This document shows positions 6,188-6,201 of a stretch of 6,201 nucleotides of DNA, one piece after another. Below the pieces are notes generated by a model, which was not told the origin of the DNA, made no database searches, and saw only the letters and a list, made by a program, of their open reading frames with translations. The stretch's first letter is position 1. Every line of letters begins with the position of its first letter. Source of the stretch: Pseudolabrys sp. GTDB taxonomy: Bacteria > Pseudomonadota > Alphaproteobacteria > Rhizobiales > Xanthobacteraceae. The DNA lies in contig JAHCKF010000219.1 in the NCBI GenBank assembly GCA_026125925.1, positions 1-6,201 on the forward strand, written 5' to 3'. A program made the translations under genes and the position numbers.

Positions 6188-6194
6188 TACCGAC

Positions 6195-6201
6195 ATGATC
6201 G
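6195..6201 (+). CDS. Start of a divergent gene (partial, product unknown)
   Basis: An ATG preceded by a good ribosome-binding sequence opens a plus-strand frame, of which only Met-Ile and one further base are inside the window. The product cannot be named from this. Its position, back to back with the M48 protease gene across a 195-nt gap, suggests that the gap holds divergent promoters. Confidence 0.45.

Overview
The window is a GC-rich stretch of chromosome, very probably from an alphaproteobacterium of the order Hyphomicrobiales (Bradyrhizobium/Rhodopseudomonas/Xanthobacteraceae neighbourhood). This is judged from codon use, from the aroQ-accB-accC gene order, from the protein styles, and from palindromic GTCCCGG...CCGGGAC repeats of a kind I associate with Bradyrhizobium-type genomes. 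All complete genes lie on the minus strand, so the transcriptional order runs from high to low coordinates. No tRNA, rRNA, CRISPR array or insertion sequence was seen.

Region by region, right to left. At 6000-6194 is a divergent intergenic region. It carries a candidate minus-strand promoter, an 8-bp tandem repeat, and a well-placed Shine-Dalgarno ahead of a plus-strand gene that begins at 6195 and leaves the window. At 3758-5999 is a two-gene unit. It encodes a BepA/YfgC-like periplasmic M48 metalloprotease with TPR repeats, then 22 nt later a DsbA-family thiol oxidoreductase with a CGYC active site. The unit is closed by a clear intrinsic terminator at 3677-3707. At 2490-3626 is a YbdK-type carboxylate-amine (glutamate-cysteine ligase-like) enzyme. 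It is followed by overlapping inverted repeats at 2444-2481 and a polytopic membrane protein of unknown function (1290-2363). At 1-1156 is the conserved cluster aroQ (type II 3-dehydroquinase), accB (biotin carboxyl carrier protein) and the first three codons of accC (biotin carboxylase). The 165-nt accB-accC gap holds two palindromic repeat elements.

How the genes work together: aroQ serves the shikimate pathway, and accB/accC form the biotin carboxylase half of acetyl-CoA carboxylase, which commits carbon to fatty acid synthesis. The M48 protease and DsbA-like protein both act in the periplasm and are probably co-transcribed. In E. coli, BepA and DsbA meet in disulfide-dependent maturation of the outer-membrane protein LptD, so an envelope quality-control role is reasonable here, though inferred. 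The window is mostly housekeeping. The least explained parts are the membrane protein, the repeat pair inside the accB-accC gap, and the divergent regulatory region at the right end. I did not find convincing evidence of a wholly new system.
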